Shown: piece by piece, positions 11,447-20,005 of the stretch
Numbering within the stretch: position 1 is the first letter of the stretch
Layout: each line of letters starts with the position of its first letter
Program-made: the position numbers and the translations under genes
NCBI GenBank assembly: GCA_023132895.1
Contig: JAGLXL010000003.1
Location: 62,001 to 126,000, forward strand
Direction of reading: 5' to 3'
Source of the DNA: Nanobdellota archaeon
GTDB lineage: Archaea; Nanobdellota; Nanobdellia; Woesearchaeales; JAGLXL01
Length of the DNA: 64,000 nucleotides
The notes under the pieces: generated by a model
Seen by the model: only the letters and a program-made list of their open reading frames with translations
Databases searched by the model: none
Told to the model about the DNA's origin: nothing

Positions 11447-13939
11447 CTAACTAAAAAATTCTCCTAACTTGCTTTGGTCTTTGCTTTCGGCTAATGATTC
11501 TTTGGTATAACCTAAAACAGCAAAGATTTTTTCAACTGCAGGAACGACTTGGTTGTTGATGTAGTAATCATCGTCGTATTCTCCTTCTTTGACATCTTCT
11601 GGCAGTTCTGAGCGGTCTCTGATAATGCCTTGGCCTTCGGTGACAACCCATTGAATCATAGAACCAGGGCCAACATCCTGGCCTTGGTCTCTCATTTTCT
11701 TGGCAACTGCGACATGCGGGCCAATGGCGTCATAACCTGAGATTTCTTTTTGAAGCTGTGTGGTGATAATAACTTTTTCATTGGGAATCTGGTGTTTTCT
11801 TAAATCAGAAACAACAGAACGAACAAGCAAGAAGGCTTTTTTAACATCTCTTTCTCTGAGGATGATGTCAAGAACTTTTTCCTGGGTTTGTTTGGCAATC
11901 GGGCTCCAGTTTCTTCGAACAGTTTCAAAACCTGTGATTTTAAGATTGCCTTTTTCTGAAATCAAAGCGTATTTCTTTTTGGCTCCGTAAGGGCCGGCTT
12001 TAGCTGAGACAAAAATACCAAATGGATAGAAACCTTCGTATTCCAATTCCATCAAGCCAGGAAGGTTGAGATTGATCTGTTCGACAAAGTTGAGAATTTC
12101 TTCCTTTGTTTTGGAGTCCAGGGCAAGGAAAACACTATCTGTGTCTGAGTAAATAACATGGATATCTTGTTTCTGGGCTTTGTCAATGACAGTGGTGATG
12201 TAATTCCTGGCAAAGGCTGTAATTGATTTAGCACAAGCCAGGCAATACCATCTGGCTCCAAAAAATCCAGAATAACCATAAAAGGCATTGGCTAGGATTT
12301 TAAGAGCTTCTGAGCGTGCTTTGAGAAGTTTGCTAGGCTCTTCTTGTTCTTTGATGATTTCCTTGACACGCATTCTTCTGGAGATTAAGTTTTCTAAAAT
12401 AGTTGGGAGGAAACCTTTTTTCTTAGTGCAGAACCAATATTTTTCACCAGGAACTTTTTTCTCTTCACAACAAGAGCAGGCTAAGTTGCTGGCAGAGATA
12501 TTGTGGGCAGTGATAATAGTTGGATACAGGGAACGGAAGTCAAAGATCATGATATTTTCATAAAGTCCTGGTTTTGGTTCAAAGACAAAACCCCCTTTGT
12601 ATGTATTGGTTTGCCGGGCTTTGATTTCATGATAACCTGGCCTATTAGGAGCAAGAACATTGAAATTATGGCATTGGCTTAAGATGTAAGTCTCAACTAA
12701 TTGTGAAAAGCTCATTCTACAGACAGAAAATAAAGGTAATCTTACTATTTTGACTAATTCTTCAATATTTGGAAGGATTTTTTGGCAAAGGTTGAAGGTT
12801 AGATAGGAATCGTGTAGGTTATACTGGCAGTATTCTTCTAATTTTTCCGGGTGATTGTCCCAGTCAAAAGCTAAGTTGTTTAAATCAACTTCTTTCTTTT
12901 TTTCTCCTAATAGTTCCTGGCCAACTGCATTTAATGTGTAGGTATCTGTATCTAAAGTAGTGGCCATGGTCCTTCTGATGAATTTAAAGACATCTAAATG
13001 AACAATGCCGGTTATTTTTGGTTTTTTCTCACCTCTGGTTAGAGTAGAAATTTTTGAGTAGTCCAGGCCAAGGTCTAAATTAATTTTGTATTTTTTAGCT
13101 CTATCCATGATGTAAGGAAGATCAAAACCATCTGAGAAATAACCAGTGATAACATCTGGTTTTTGCTGTTCAAGGATTTCTTTGAAACGGTTGATAAGAG
13201 CAACTTCACCATCAACAAATTCAATATAATCAAGATTGGTTTTGAATTTTTTCCAAGTAATGACTTTTTTGTAGGGTTTCGGAGAAACCCCAGGCTGATG
13301 TTCAACATTAGCCGTGTTGTTGCCATAAAAAGCAAGCATGATAATGGGGTGCTGCTCTGCCAAGACTCTCTTGCCCAAAGGATTGTATGTTTCAATGTCA
13401 AAAGCCAGAATTTTGTAATTTTTGTAGCTGTCATCTGAAAATTGTTCTATTTTTGTTGCTTTGAAGGTTGGGACGCGGCTTTTTTCTTTGATAAATTCTC
13501 CTTCTGCTTTTAAAGTAGTTAAGGGAATGATGTCTGAATCCAATAAATAACGCTTGGCAAAAGGAATGTCATATTCATAGCAGTCTTCTATACTTGGATG
13601 GCCTTCTATTTCTTTTTTGATATGAGGAACATGAGATGGAAGTTGGGTGTAGATTTTGATGAGGTTGGTTTTTTCATTGAAAAATAATTTTTCCACAAGC
13701 TCTGTTTTAGTGACAGAAGCTTCACCGTCCTTTAAGGCTAATCTGAGGACTTCAATTTCTTTTCTTAAGGTTAAGATGTCTGTATTTTTTTTAGGTTTGA
13801 CATAGAAGTATGGATGGAAGTTAGGGTCAACTACACAAATGTGCTTGTTATCAGTGGTTTTTCCATACAAATAAATAGAAGCTTGGTTCTCTTTGATCTT
13901 GTAGTTGACATCTAAAGCATGAAATTGTATTGTTTCCAT
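11447..13939 (-). CDS. polB: Family B DNA polymerase (archaeal replicative PolB)
   Basis: DNA-dependent DNA polymerase with proofreading, 830 aa. Exonuclease motifs: Exo I AFDIETYNP (Asp181, Glu183), Exo II TGYFSDGFDLPYI and Exo III YCQYNLHDSYLT. Polymerase motifs: A (DFRSLYPTII, ~465), B (KILANAFYGYSGF) and C (YSDTDSVF, ~597). A CxC-x~12-C cluster (CSCCEEKK...FC) lies between A and B. The C terminus, QSKLGEFFS, is a PCNA-interacting PIP box (QxxLxxFF). No intein. A TATA-like box lies 27 nt before the ATG. Confidence 0.96.
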   Translation of the reverse strand: METIQFHALDVNYKIKENQASIYLYGKTTDNKHICVVDPNFHPYFYVKPKKNTDILTLRKEIEVLRLALKDGEASVTKTELVEKLFFNEKTNLIKIYTQLPSHVPHIKKEIEGHPSIEDCYEYDIPFAKRYLLDSDIIPLTTLKAEGEFIKEKSRVPTFKATKIEQFSDDSYKNYKILAFDIETYNPLGKRVLAEQHPIIMLAFYGNNTANVEHQPGVSPKPYKKVITWKKFKTNLDYIEFVDGEVALINRFKEILEQQKPDVITGYFSDGFDLPYIMDRAKKYKINLDLGLDYSKISTLTRGEKKPKITGIVHLDVFKFIRRTMATTLDTDTYTLNAVGQELLGEKKKEVDLNNLAFDWDNHPEKLEEYCQYNLHDSYLTFNLCQKILPNIEELVKIVRLPLFSVCRMSFSQLVETYILSQCHNFNVLAPNRPGYHEIKARQTNTYKGGFVFEPKPGLYENIMIFDFRSLYPTIITAHNISASNLACSCCEEKKVPGEKYWFCTKKKGFLPTILENLISRRMRVKEIIKEQEEPSKLLKARSEALKILANAFYGYSGFFGARWYCLACAKSITAFARNYITTVIDKAQKQDIHVIYSDTDSVFLALDSKTKEEILNFVEQINLNLPGLMELEYEGFYPFGIFVSAKAGPYGAKKKYALISEKGNLKITGFETVRRNWSPIAKQTQEKVLDIILRERDVKKAFLLVRSVVSDLRKHQIPNEKVIITTQLQKEISGYDAIGPHVAVAKKMRDQGQDVGPGSMIQWVVTEGQGIIRDRSELPEDVKEGEYDDDYYINNQVVPAVEKIFAVLGYTKESLAESKDQSKLGEFFS

Positions 13940-13960
13940 TTGTTACTTTGGAGTGTTCAT

Positions 13961-13970
13961 TCTTTTTAAA
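13961..13970 (-). promoter_or_regulatory. TATA-like box for polB
   Basis: Minus-strand TTTAAAAAGA about 27 nt before the polB ATG (13939). It directly abuts one arm of the inverted repeat at 13970-14005. Confidence 0.55.
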
Positions 13971-14099
13971 ATCTTCGATTTTTAAACCGTTTAGAATCGA
14001 AGATTCTTAACGTCCTGAGAAATCTGTTTACAGATTTCTGGGAAACCGGAAATCCAAAGGATTTCCTAGTTCGCCAGAAATCCCTTTGGAATTTCTCAG
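13970..14099. repeat. Cluster of inverted repeats, nested hairpins, upstream of polB
   Basis: The gap between polB and the 14207 gene holds a set of dyads. Dyad 1 is AATCTTCGATT (13970-13980) with AATCGAAGATT (13995-14005). Dyad 2 is AGAAATCTG-ttta-CAGATTTCT (14018-14039). Dyad 3 is GGAAATCC-aaa-GGATTTCC (14048-14066). Dyad 4 is an imperfect AGAAATCCC/GGAATTTCT (about 14077-14096). An outer pair CTGAGAAAT (14015-14023) and ATTTCTCAG (14091-14099) could close the last three into a branched fold. The hairpins share the GAAATC theme. Function unknown: an intergenic palindromic element or structured RNA. Confidence 0.6.
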
Positions 14100-14206
14100 T
14101 GCTTCAAATTGATATTTGAGGTTTATAAAGTTTGCTTAAAGTTGTCCAGTGTGGTGATAATATTTTTAAATAAGAAGTGTTTTATCTTGCCTTGAGGTGT
14201 ATATAT

Positions 14207-14701
14207 ATGAGATTAAAACTTATTTTAGCTGTTTTATTGATACTATTCTTAATTGGATGTTCAGGCGAGCCTGAGGTTGTAGTTGGGCCAAGTAATGACA
14301 CGGTTGTTGATGATGCAGTCACTGATACTAATGATACAACAACTGACGATACAACCACTGATACGACTACAAATGATACCACGACAGACGATACAACTAC
14401 TGACACTAATTTTACTGGTATAGATGGAGATTATCTGATTGAAGTCAAGGAATATTCTTTAGTGCCTAAGATTCAGACTATTATGGTTGGGGAAACAGTT
14501 ACCTGGAAAAATGTCAAACCAGAAGGCCAAAGAAATTCCAAAGCTCAGATCTGGAGAGTCAGAGGAGTTTGTCCAGCCAGCATCAAAAGCCCATATTTTT
14601 ATCCAGGAGAAACATACAGCTATACTTTTGAAGAAGCTGGCGAATGCCATTACCGAGAGATTCTCCAAGGAGATTATGCTGGTAAGATAATAATTGAGTA
14701 A
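14207..14701 (+). CDS. Lipoprotein with cupredoxin-like domain, copper ligands apparently lost
   Basis: Secreted membrane-tethered protein of about 164 aa. The start at 14207 follows GAGGTG (14194-14199) and gives a signal peptide ending in a lipobox (FLIGC, Cys at ~17). It has a Thr/Asp low-complexity linker (repeated TTTDDTTT units, residues ~40-75). The C-terminal domain has plastocyanin-like framework (VGETVTWKNV, FYPGETYSYTFEEAGE, YAGKIIIE). The canonical ligand pattern is not intact. No early His is seen, and the Cys-x2-4-His-x-Met loop is replaced by ECHYREILQGDY. It may be a structural cupredoxin fold or use other ligands. A GTG at 14177 is in frame but would spoil the signal peptide. 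Confidence 0.78.
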   Translation: MRLKLILAVLLILFLIGCSGEPEVVVGPSNDTVVDDAVTDTNDTTTDDTTTDTTTNDTTTDDTTTDTNFTGIDGDYLIEVKEYSLVPKIQTIMVGETVTWKNVKPEGQRNSKAQIWRVRGVCPASIKSPYFYPGETYSYTFEEAGECHYREILQGDYAGKIIIE

Positions 14702-14703
14702 AC

Positions 14704-14766
14704 TGTCGAGAACTAATGGTTCTTGACGCGTTAGGGTTTTTATGAAAAAACCCCAACGTTTAAATA
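14704..14766 (+). promoter_or_regulatory. Two hairpins then TATA-like box for trxB
   Basis: GTCGAGAAC-taat-GGTTCTTGAC (14704-14726) and a second stem, CGTTAGGGTTTTT/AAAAAACCCCAACG (about 14729-14758), follow the stop of the cupredoxin-like gene and may end its transcript. GTTTAAATA (14758-14766) lies about 28 nt before the trxB ATG at 14790. Confidence 0.5.
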
Positions 14767-14789
14767 CCCTTTATTTTTCTTTTGTTAAA

Positions 14790-15728
14790 ATGTATGATGT
14801 TATAATTGTCGGTGCTGGTGCTGCTGGATTGACAGCAGCCCTTTATACTGGCCGTAAAAATTTAAAGACACTGGTTGTTTCTGTAGATGTTGGCGGCCAG
14901 TGCAATTTAACAAGTTCTATTGAAAATTATCCTGGGATTGAGAAAATGCCAGGTTTTCAATTGACCCGGGAAATGGAGAAACAAGTTAAGAAAGCTGGTG
15001 TTGAGGTAATAACTGGAAAAGTCATTAAGGTTGAGAAAAAAAGTGCTGGTTTTGTTGTTAAGACTAAGAGCAAGGAGTTTGAAGGCAAAACTGTTATTTT
15101 AGCTATTGGCCGTGTGCCTCGGACATTAGATATTCCTGGAGAAGCTGATTATTTAGGAAAGGGCGTGCATACCTGCACTACCTGCGATGCTCCTTTGTAT
15201 GGAAAAAAAACTGTGGCTGTGATTGGCGGCGGCAATTCAGCGGTTGACGGTGCTTTGGAAATTTCCAGAGTTGGTGCTGAGAAAGTTTATTTAATTCATC
15301 GCCGGGTGGATTTTAGAGCAGATGAAATGACTTTAGAAAAAGCTAAGAAAGATAAGAAAGTAGAAATCATGACTCCTTATTCGCCGGTTGAAATTAAAGG
15401 AGACAAGTTTGTTAAGTCTATTGTTCTTAAGAATAATGAAACAAATGAAGGGAAAGAATTAAAAGTCGATGGTGTTTTTCTAGAGATAGGTTCAATTGTT
15501 AATACGAGTTTAGTTAAGGATCTAGTTGAGATTAATGAAAGTAATGAGATTGTGGTTGATACCAGAGGTAGAACATCTCAAGAAGGTGTTTTTGCTGCTG
15601 GAGATGCCACAACAGTGATTTACAAACAATGTATTATTGCAGCTGGCGAAGGTGCCAAGGCTGCACTTGAGGCCTATAATTATTTAACTGGCGGCAAGGG
15701 TTTAGGTTTTGATTGGGCTAAGAAGTGA
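14790..15728 (+). CDS. trxB: Thioredoxin reductase (NADPH)
   Basis: FAD/NAD(P)-dependent flavoprotein of 312 aa that passes electrons from NAD(P)H to thioredoxin or glutaredoxin-like proteins. It has an FAD-binding GAGAAG near the N terminus, the redox-active CTTCDAP (Cys-Thr-Thr-Cys), a second dinucleotide fold VIGGGNSAVDGALE followed by HRRVDFRAD, and a C-terminal AAGDAT. The start at 14790 (MYDVIIVGAGAAG) matches the family and follows a TATA-like box by 28 nt. An in-frame ATG at 14742 would add residues encoded by the upstream hairpin and is unlikely. The mini-glutaredoxin at 21339 is a possible partner. Confidence 0.95.
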   Translation: MYDVIIVGAGAAGLTAALYTGRKNLKTLVVSVDVGGQCNLTSSIENYPGIEKMPGFQLTREMEKQVKKAGVEVITGKVIKVEKKSAGFVVKTKSKEFEGKTVILAIGRVPRTLDIPGEADYLGKGVHTCTTCDAPLYGKKTVAVIGGGNSAVDGALEISRVGAEKVYLIHRRVDFRADEMTLEKAKKDKKVEIMTPYSPVEIKGDKFVKSIVLKNNETNEGKELKVDGVFLEIGSIVNTSLVKDLVEINESNEIVVDTRGRTSQEGVFAAGDATTVIYKQCIIAAGEGAKAALEAYNYLTGGKGLGFDWAKK

Positions 15729-17222
15729 TTATTCTTCTAAAACTTGATTTATTTTCTGTTGAATGAGGTATTCATTATAGGATCCAAACTGTGCTCCCCC
15801 TGCCATACGACTTTGAAATGTTGGTCTGTAAATATTATAATCATGATACCCACCTCCAACAAAACAATCTACCTCGTTTTGACATCTGTCAAAATCAGGG
15901 CTATAACCAGCATATTCTGGTTTGCACAAAATGTCATGACTAAACATCTCCTGCCTATACACACTACCCTCTTGAATCACACTAACAAATCCTTCGCCTG
16001 GATCAAAAGGGTTAATTAACTCTCCGTTTAATTCAATAAAGCAATTTTCCTCGTTTCCATAATCACAATATTCATCTTCTAAAGTGGCCCATTGCAAATC
16101 TTGTTTAGATGGATCAGAAAGGGGCTTGTCCCATAACACGTATGTTTTATGAAAAACATACTTGTCTATACAGTCTACAGAATTGTCATCGCCACATCCT
16201 TTTCCTATCCAGTCCTTCCAATGGGTGTTATCTCTGCACTCTTGGACTGAGACAAAGTTATCATCATCTAAAGAAGGATTATAAAAAAGATTTTTATCAG
16301 CTGAATTGATCATATGCACATATGAGGCAGGTTCCTGTTGTCTCCCTCCCCTATATTCATCATGAAGTCCACCTACTAAATGGCCTGTTTCATGCACAGC
16401 AGGTCCAACCGCAAGCATGGAAGGAAGAGTGACATAAAGCGTGGTAGAAGCATTTGGTCCAAATCCTGAAAAAGATCTTTCTAAAGGCCCAATATTCTTT
16501 ACATAAATATAGCCATACCAGTTTTGTAACTGACAGCACCGTATTAATTCATTTGCCTCAGATTCTGTATGACTAATTTTATTGATTACCCAGAGATTAA
16601 ATTTATCCTTATTTGATTTAAAAGGTTCAAGATTATTCAACAAAGCTGATGATTGACCTTCATCAAAAAGAAATGTTAATGCTTTTCCTCTTACAATCTC
16701 TTTATCAAAATCTACTCCCGCAAAGATTAAATTTAATTTATCTGGAGATGCTGTGTTTTCTCCTGAAATTAATTCTTCGCAAAGGCCTGTTTCTTCTATA
16801 GAACACTCATCTTGAGGAGCTGGTGGAGGCGGAGTTGGAGGAGGCTGTATTTCTTCTTGTTGGAATACACAGTAACCATCGCTACATGCGTATCCTTCGC
16901 CACAAGGAATCATAATACCCCACTCCAAACAATCGTCAGCATCATAATTTCCACAAATATGCAAGCCATCACCATAACATTCATGCAAGCCAAAAGAAGC
17001 ACATTCATTCTGGCAAAATGGTTCTTCAACAGGTTTTTCTTCTTCTATTTTTCTTTCTTCCTGCCTGTATTCTTCTTCTTTCTTGATTTCTTCTTGTTTT
17101 CTAATTTCCTCTTCTTTAACTGGTTCTCTTGTAATATCTTTTTCTTCGACAATTGGTTCTTTAGCACAGCCTAAGATAAATATGATTAAAATCAATAAAA
17201 TAAGGGATTTTTTAATTTTCAT
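15729..17222 (-). CDS. Secreted zinc metallopeptidase lipoprotein (M64-like)
   Basis: Lipoprotein of about 497 aa. It has a signal peptide with lipobox ILGC, then a long Glu/Lys/Arg-rich linker. Next is a Cys-rich module (CQNECASFGLHECYGDG..CGNYDADDCLEWG...C) and a proline-rich spacer. The catalytic domain has HETGHLVGGLHDEY (near residue 275), the HExxHxxGxxD zinc motif, whose GLxDEY ending resembles the IgA-peptidase M64 family. It probably degrades or processes extracellular protein. The ATG at 17222 lies 5 nt after the upstream stop. The same Cys-rich module and the CAKEPIV start occur in the neighbour at 17228-18649, so the two are partial paralogues in one operon. Confidence 0.82.
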   Translation of the reverse strand: MKIKKSLILLILIIFILGCAKEPIVEEKDITREPVKEEEIRKQEEIKKEEEYRQEERKIEEEKPVEEPFCQNECASFGLHECYGDGLHICGNYDADDCLEWGIMIPCGEGYACSDGYCVFQQEEIQPPPTPPPPAPQDECSIEETGLCEELISGENTASPDKLNLIFAGVDFDKEIVRGKALTFLFDEGQSSALLNNLEPFKSNKDKFNLWVINKISHTESEANELIRCCQLQNWYGYIYVKNIGPLERSFSGFGPNASTTLYVTLPSMLAVGPAVHETGHLVGGLHDEYRGGRQQEPASYVHMINSADKNLFYNPSLDDDNFVSVQECRDNTHWKDWIGKGCGDDNSVDCIDKYVFHKTYVLWDKPLSDPSKQDLQWATLEDEYCDYGNEENCFIELNGELINPFDPGEGFVSVIQEGSVYRQEMFSHDILCKPEYAGYSPDFDRCQNEVDCFVGGGYHDYNIYRPTFQSRMAGGAQFGSYNEYLIQQKINQVLEE

Positions 17223-17227
17223 TTGAA

Positions 17228-18649
17228 TTATTTCCAACCGATTTCTTCTGCTGTTTTATCGCAGATTTCTACTTCAAATAAATCTTGCGGGGCTTGACTT
17301 TCACCATCTTCGTTCAAAGGAATACCACCACACATAAGACAAGCTTTGTTTTGAGGATATTTGGGGATTTTATTGGGCTCAACAAGGCCATCTGGATCTT
17401 TGCAGCAACTCCAATAATTTCCTCTTGGACAAGGTTCGATATATTTGTCAAAGGCTTCAAATAAATGAATGAATTCGTGAATCATGGCTTCGAGTGGATC
17501 ATCGGTGACTCCTGGCGGACCTGAAGTTTGCACATTAATAAAAGTGTAAACAAAATTAGCTGTGCTGGTAAACTTAGTTTCTCTTCCTTTTAAATCCCAA
17601 TCATCAAAAAAGAGGATAAAAACAAAATCATAATTTGAAGTGTCAATATTTTGTTTATTTATTTCTTCTGTGAAAAATTCAAGAAGTTTATCACTTCCAA
17701 TAACCGGCCTGCCAATTGGAGTTGTCCATTCTGCCTCAGGGAAAGGTGCAGTGATGTCAAATGGCCCTTCAACATCAAGATTTATGGAAAGATCAGTGAT
17801 ACCATATTTTTGAGCTTGGTTTTCTATATAAGTGGGTAAATAATAAACTGATAACGCGTGCTGCTCGCCTATAAATGTGTCAAAGACAATCTCACCATCT
17901 TGATTGTTAAAGACGTCCAGGAAATTATGTTCTTCAATAATTTGGCTGTTTTCAAAACAAGGAGACCTCAGCATCTTACTACCACCTTCATCACAATAAA
18001 ATAAATTAGAAAATTGTGTGTCTAATGATTTAAATTCAATGACACCCACATTAATTTGGCCCTTTAATCTTGAAATACATTTTCTTCGATTTAAAGGTTC
18101 TTGCTGACAGTAACCTAATCTGCAATCATCGTCAGAGGAACAGGTGAGGCAGGCAGAGATTTCACCTATATCATAACATTTAGCAGGAAAACCTAGTTTG
18201 ACAGGGTCGCAATCAGCATTGGTTTGGCAAAGAACATAAGAATCGTGAGCACAAAGACCGCTTTCAGTAAAACATTTGTCGACTGTACTTGCATTGTTAT
18301 CATCACAATCAAGGTTTGTTTGACAAGTTGTTGATGGGGAGATTGGTTCTGGTGTTGGTTCTATAATCGGTTCTTCACTAGGTTGTTCTTCTTTTTTAAT
18401 ACATTGACTATTCACACAATAACTATTTTCTGGACATTTAACACTCAAACCTACCTCCAAACAACTATCGATGTCAAAGTTTCCACATTCAATATAACCA
18501 CCTTCAATACAATATTTACCTTCTTTCTCACATTCATTTTTACACGTTTCTTCTGCTATCTTTTTTTCTTTAACAATTGGTTCTTTAGCGCAAGCAGCAA
18601 TTAAGATAATAAGAAATAATAAAACTAATAACCTCTTTTTTGATTTCAT
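17228..18649 (-). CDS. Secreted metallopeptidase lipoprotein with Cys-rich modules
   Basis: Protein of 473 aa with a lipoprotein signal peptide (LIAAC). A Cys-rich module (CKNECEKEGKYC...ECGNFDIDSCLEVG...C) is followed by a spacer with Pro and Glu, then Cys-rich segments (CQTNLDCDDNNAS, CQTNADCDP, CSSDDDC). The C-terminal domain has MIHEFIHLFEAFDKY near residue 389. The HExxH is followed by further acidic residues and a Cys cluster (CPRGNYWSCCKDP, CLMCGG). The peptidase family is not identified. It is first in a two-gene operon with the M64-like gene. A TATA-like box (minus strand, 18671-18681) lies 27 nt upstream. Confidence 0.78.
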   Translation of the reverse strand: MKSKKRLLVLLFLIILIAACAKEPIVKEKKIAEETCKNECEKEGKYCIEGGYIECGNFDIDSCLEVGLSVKCPENSYCVNSQCIKKEEQPSEEPIIEPTPEPISPSTTCQTNLDCDDNNASTVDKCFTESGLCAHDSYVLCQTNADCDPVKLGFPAKCYDIGEISACLTCSSDDDCRLGYCQQEPLNRRKCISRLKGQINVGVIEFKSLDTQFSNLFYCDEGGSKMLRSPCFENSQIIEEHNFLDVFNNQDGEIVFDTFIGEQHALSVYYLPTYIENQAQKYGITDLSINLDVEGPFDITAPFPEAEWTTPIGRPVIGSDKLLEFFTEEINKQNIDTSNYDFVFILFFDDWDLKGRETKFTSTANFVYTFINVQTSGPPGVTDDPLEAMIHEFIHLFEAFDKYIEPCPRGNYWSCCKDPDGLVEPNKIPKYPQNKACLMCGGIPLNEDGESQAPQDLFEVEICDKTAEEIGWK

Positions 18650-18670
18650 TCCTTTAATAATATTACTGGC

Positions 18671-18706
18671 CTATATAAAATTTTTTAAGGAAAACATTAA
18701 TAAATA
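18671..18706. promoter_or_regulatory. Divergent TATA-like boxes
   Basis: Minus-strand ATTTTATATAG (18671-18681) lies 27 nt before the ATG at 18649. Plus-strand ATTAATAAATA (18696-18706) lies 27 nt before the ATG at 18729. Both genes look leaderless. Confidence 0.55.
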
Positions 18707-18728
18707 CTGGAAATTTCTTAATTCTAAA

Positions 18729-19235
18729 ATGAAATCACAATATAAAGACCAAAGGGTTGGAGTTTTTGTTGATATACAGAATTTGTATTATTCAGCAAAA
18801 CATTTGTATAAGAAAAAAGTTAATTTCGGTGCTGTTTTGAGAGAAGCTGTTAAGAACAGGGTTTTAGTCAGAGCAATTGCTTATGTGATTAAGGCAGAAG
18901 CAATGAAAGAAAAGACGTTTTTTGATGCTTTGGAATTAATGGGCTATGAAGTCAAGGCCAAGGATTTGCAGGTATTTTACGGCGGAGCTAAAAAAGGCGA
19001 TTGGGATATTGGAATTGCCATGGATGCAATTGAAATGGCTCCTAAATTAGATGTAGTTGTAATTGTCAGCGGTGACGGCGACTACAAGGAATTAATCCAG
19101 CATCTGCAAAGAGCTCAGGGATGTCGTGTTGAGGCAGTTGCTTTTGGCAGATCAGCTTCTATTAAGCTGAAAGAAACAGCTGACCAGTTTACTGATTTGG
19201 ACAGGACTTACAAGAAGTTTTTGATGCAGAGATGA
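18729..19235 (+). CDS. NYN/PIN-like domain protein (LabA/DUF88 family)
   Basis: Predicted PIN-fold RNase of 168 aa. The NYN motifs are GVFVDIQNLYYSA (first acidic residue and Asn), GDWDIGIAMDAIEMA and VIVSGDGDYKELIQHL. Spaced acidic residues (Asp in VDIQN, DWD and SGDGDY) match the metal-binding pattern of the family. Probably acts on RNA in the cytosol; the substrate is unknown. The last 4 nt overlap the start of the hydrolase gene (ATGA), so the two are co-translated. Confidence 0.9.
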   Translation: MKSQYKDQRVGVFVDIQNLYYSAKHLYKKKVNFGAVLREAVKNRVLVRAIAYVIKAEAMKEKTFFDALELMGYEVKAKDLQVFYGGAKKGDWDIGIAMDAIEMAPKLDVVVIVSGDGDYKELIQHLQRAQGCRVEAVAFGRSASIKLKETADQFTDLDRTYKKFLMQR

Positions 19236-19993
19236 ACAAGAAAGTTTTTTTTGACAATGGCAAGGGGTTTAAGTTAGCCGGGGTTCTTTCTATTCCTGAT
19301 AAAGAAGGGAAGTTTCCGGCAGTGATTCGCTTGCATGGTTTTAGGAGCGGAAAAGACGGCAGTTCGAGCACTGTTTTTGATGACAAGTTTAAAGATGACT
19401 ATATCTATTTAAGGTTTGATTTCTTTGCTCATGGTGAAAGTGAAGGTGAGTTTGAAGACTTGACGCCGACTGAAGAGTTTGATGATACTAAAGCGGCGAT
19501 TGATTTTGTCTGCGGTTTGGAACAATGTAATGGTGAAGTTGGTTTAATTGGTTCGTCTCTGGGCGGGATGGTGGCAATTTATGTGACAGCAAATGATTCT
19601 CGAGTTAAGACGGCTGTTTTTGGCGCTCCTGTTTCTGATTTTAAAGAGAGCTACACTGAAATTGAAGGCGATATAGAAGGATGGAAAAAACAAGGCTGGA
19701 AATACACTTATAATTTTGAAGGCCAGAGATTTAAAATCAAATACGATTTTTTCGAAGACGGCTGCAAATATGATTTTTATAAAGAAGCTGAGAAAATTTC
19801 AGTGCCTGTTTTAGTTATTCAAGGTGATTTAGATGAATCAATTCCTTTGGAGCAAAGTAAAAAGTTAATGAAACATTTGAAAAATGCTGAGTTTTATGTG
19901 GTCAAGGGAGCAGTGCATCATTGGGCTACTCAGCCAGAACATTTTAAAGTTTTTGTAGAAAAAACAGTTGAATTCTTTAGAAAGAATCTTTGA
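19232..19993 (+). CDS. Alpha/beta hydrolase (dienelactone hydrolase/peptidase-like)
   Basis: Serine hydrolase of 253 aa, cytosolic. It has the oxyanion-region motif RLHGFRSGKDG, nucleophile elbow GSSLGG, catalytic acid in QGDLDESIP and catalytic His in KGAVHHW. There is no signal peptide. The substrate is not deducible; esterase or acyl-peptidase activity is typical of the family. Coupled to the NYN gene by a 4-nt overlap. Confidence 0.9.
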   Translation: MNKKVFFDNGKGFKLAGVLSIPDKEGKFPAVIRLHGFRSGKDGSSSTVFDDKFKDDYIYLRFDFFAHGESEGEFEDLTPTEEFDDTKAAIDFVCGLEQCNGEVGLIGSSLGGMVAIYVTANDSRVKTAVFGAPVSDFKESYTEIEGDIEGWKKQGWKYTYNFEGQRFKIKYDFFEDGCKYDFYKEAEKISVPVLVIQGDLDESIPLEQSKKLMKHLKNAEFYVVKGAVHHWATQPEHFKVFVEKTVEFFRKNL

Positions 19994-20005
19994 TTTGAGA
20001 TTAGA

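Noticed and set aside
14317-14412. Tandem-repeat or CRISPR-like look of the ACTGA(C/T)AC repeats
   Set aside because: They encode the Thr/Asp linker of the cupredoxin-like lipoprotein in frame; no spacer structure. No CRISPR array was seen in the window.
14742-14789. ATG at 14742 as the thioredoxin reductase start
   Set aside because: It lies in a hairpin and before the TATA-like box at 14758; the family start is MYDVIIVGAG at 14790.
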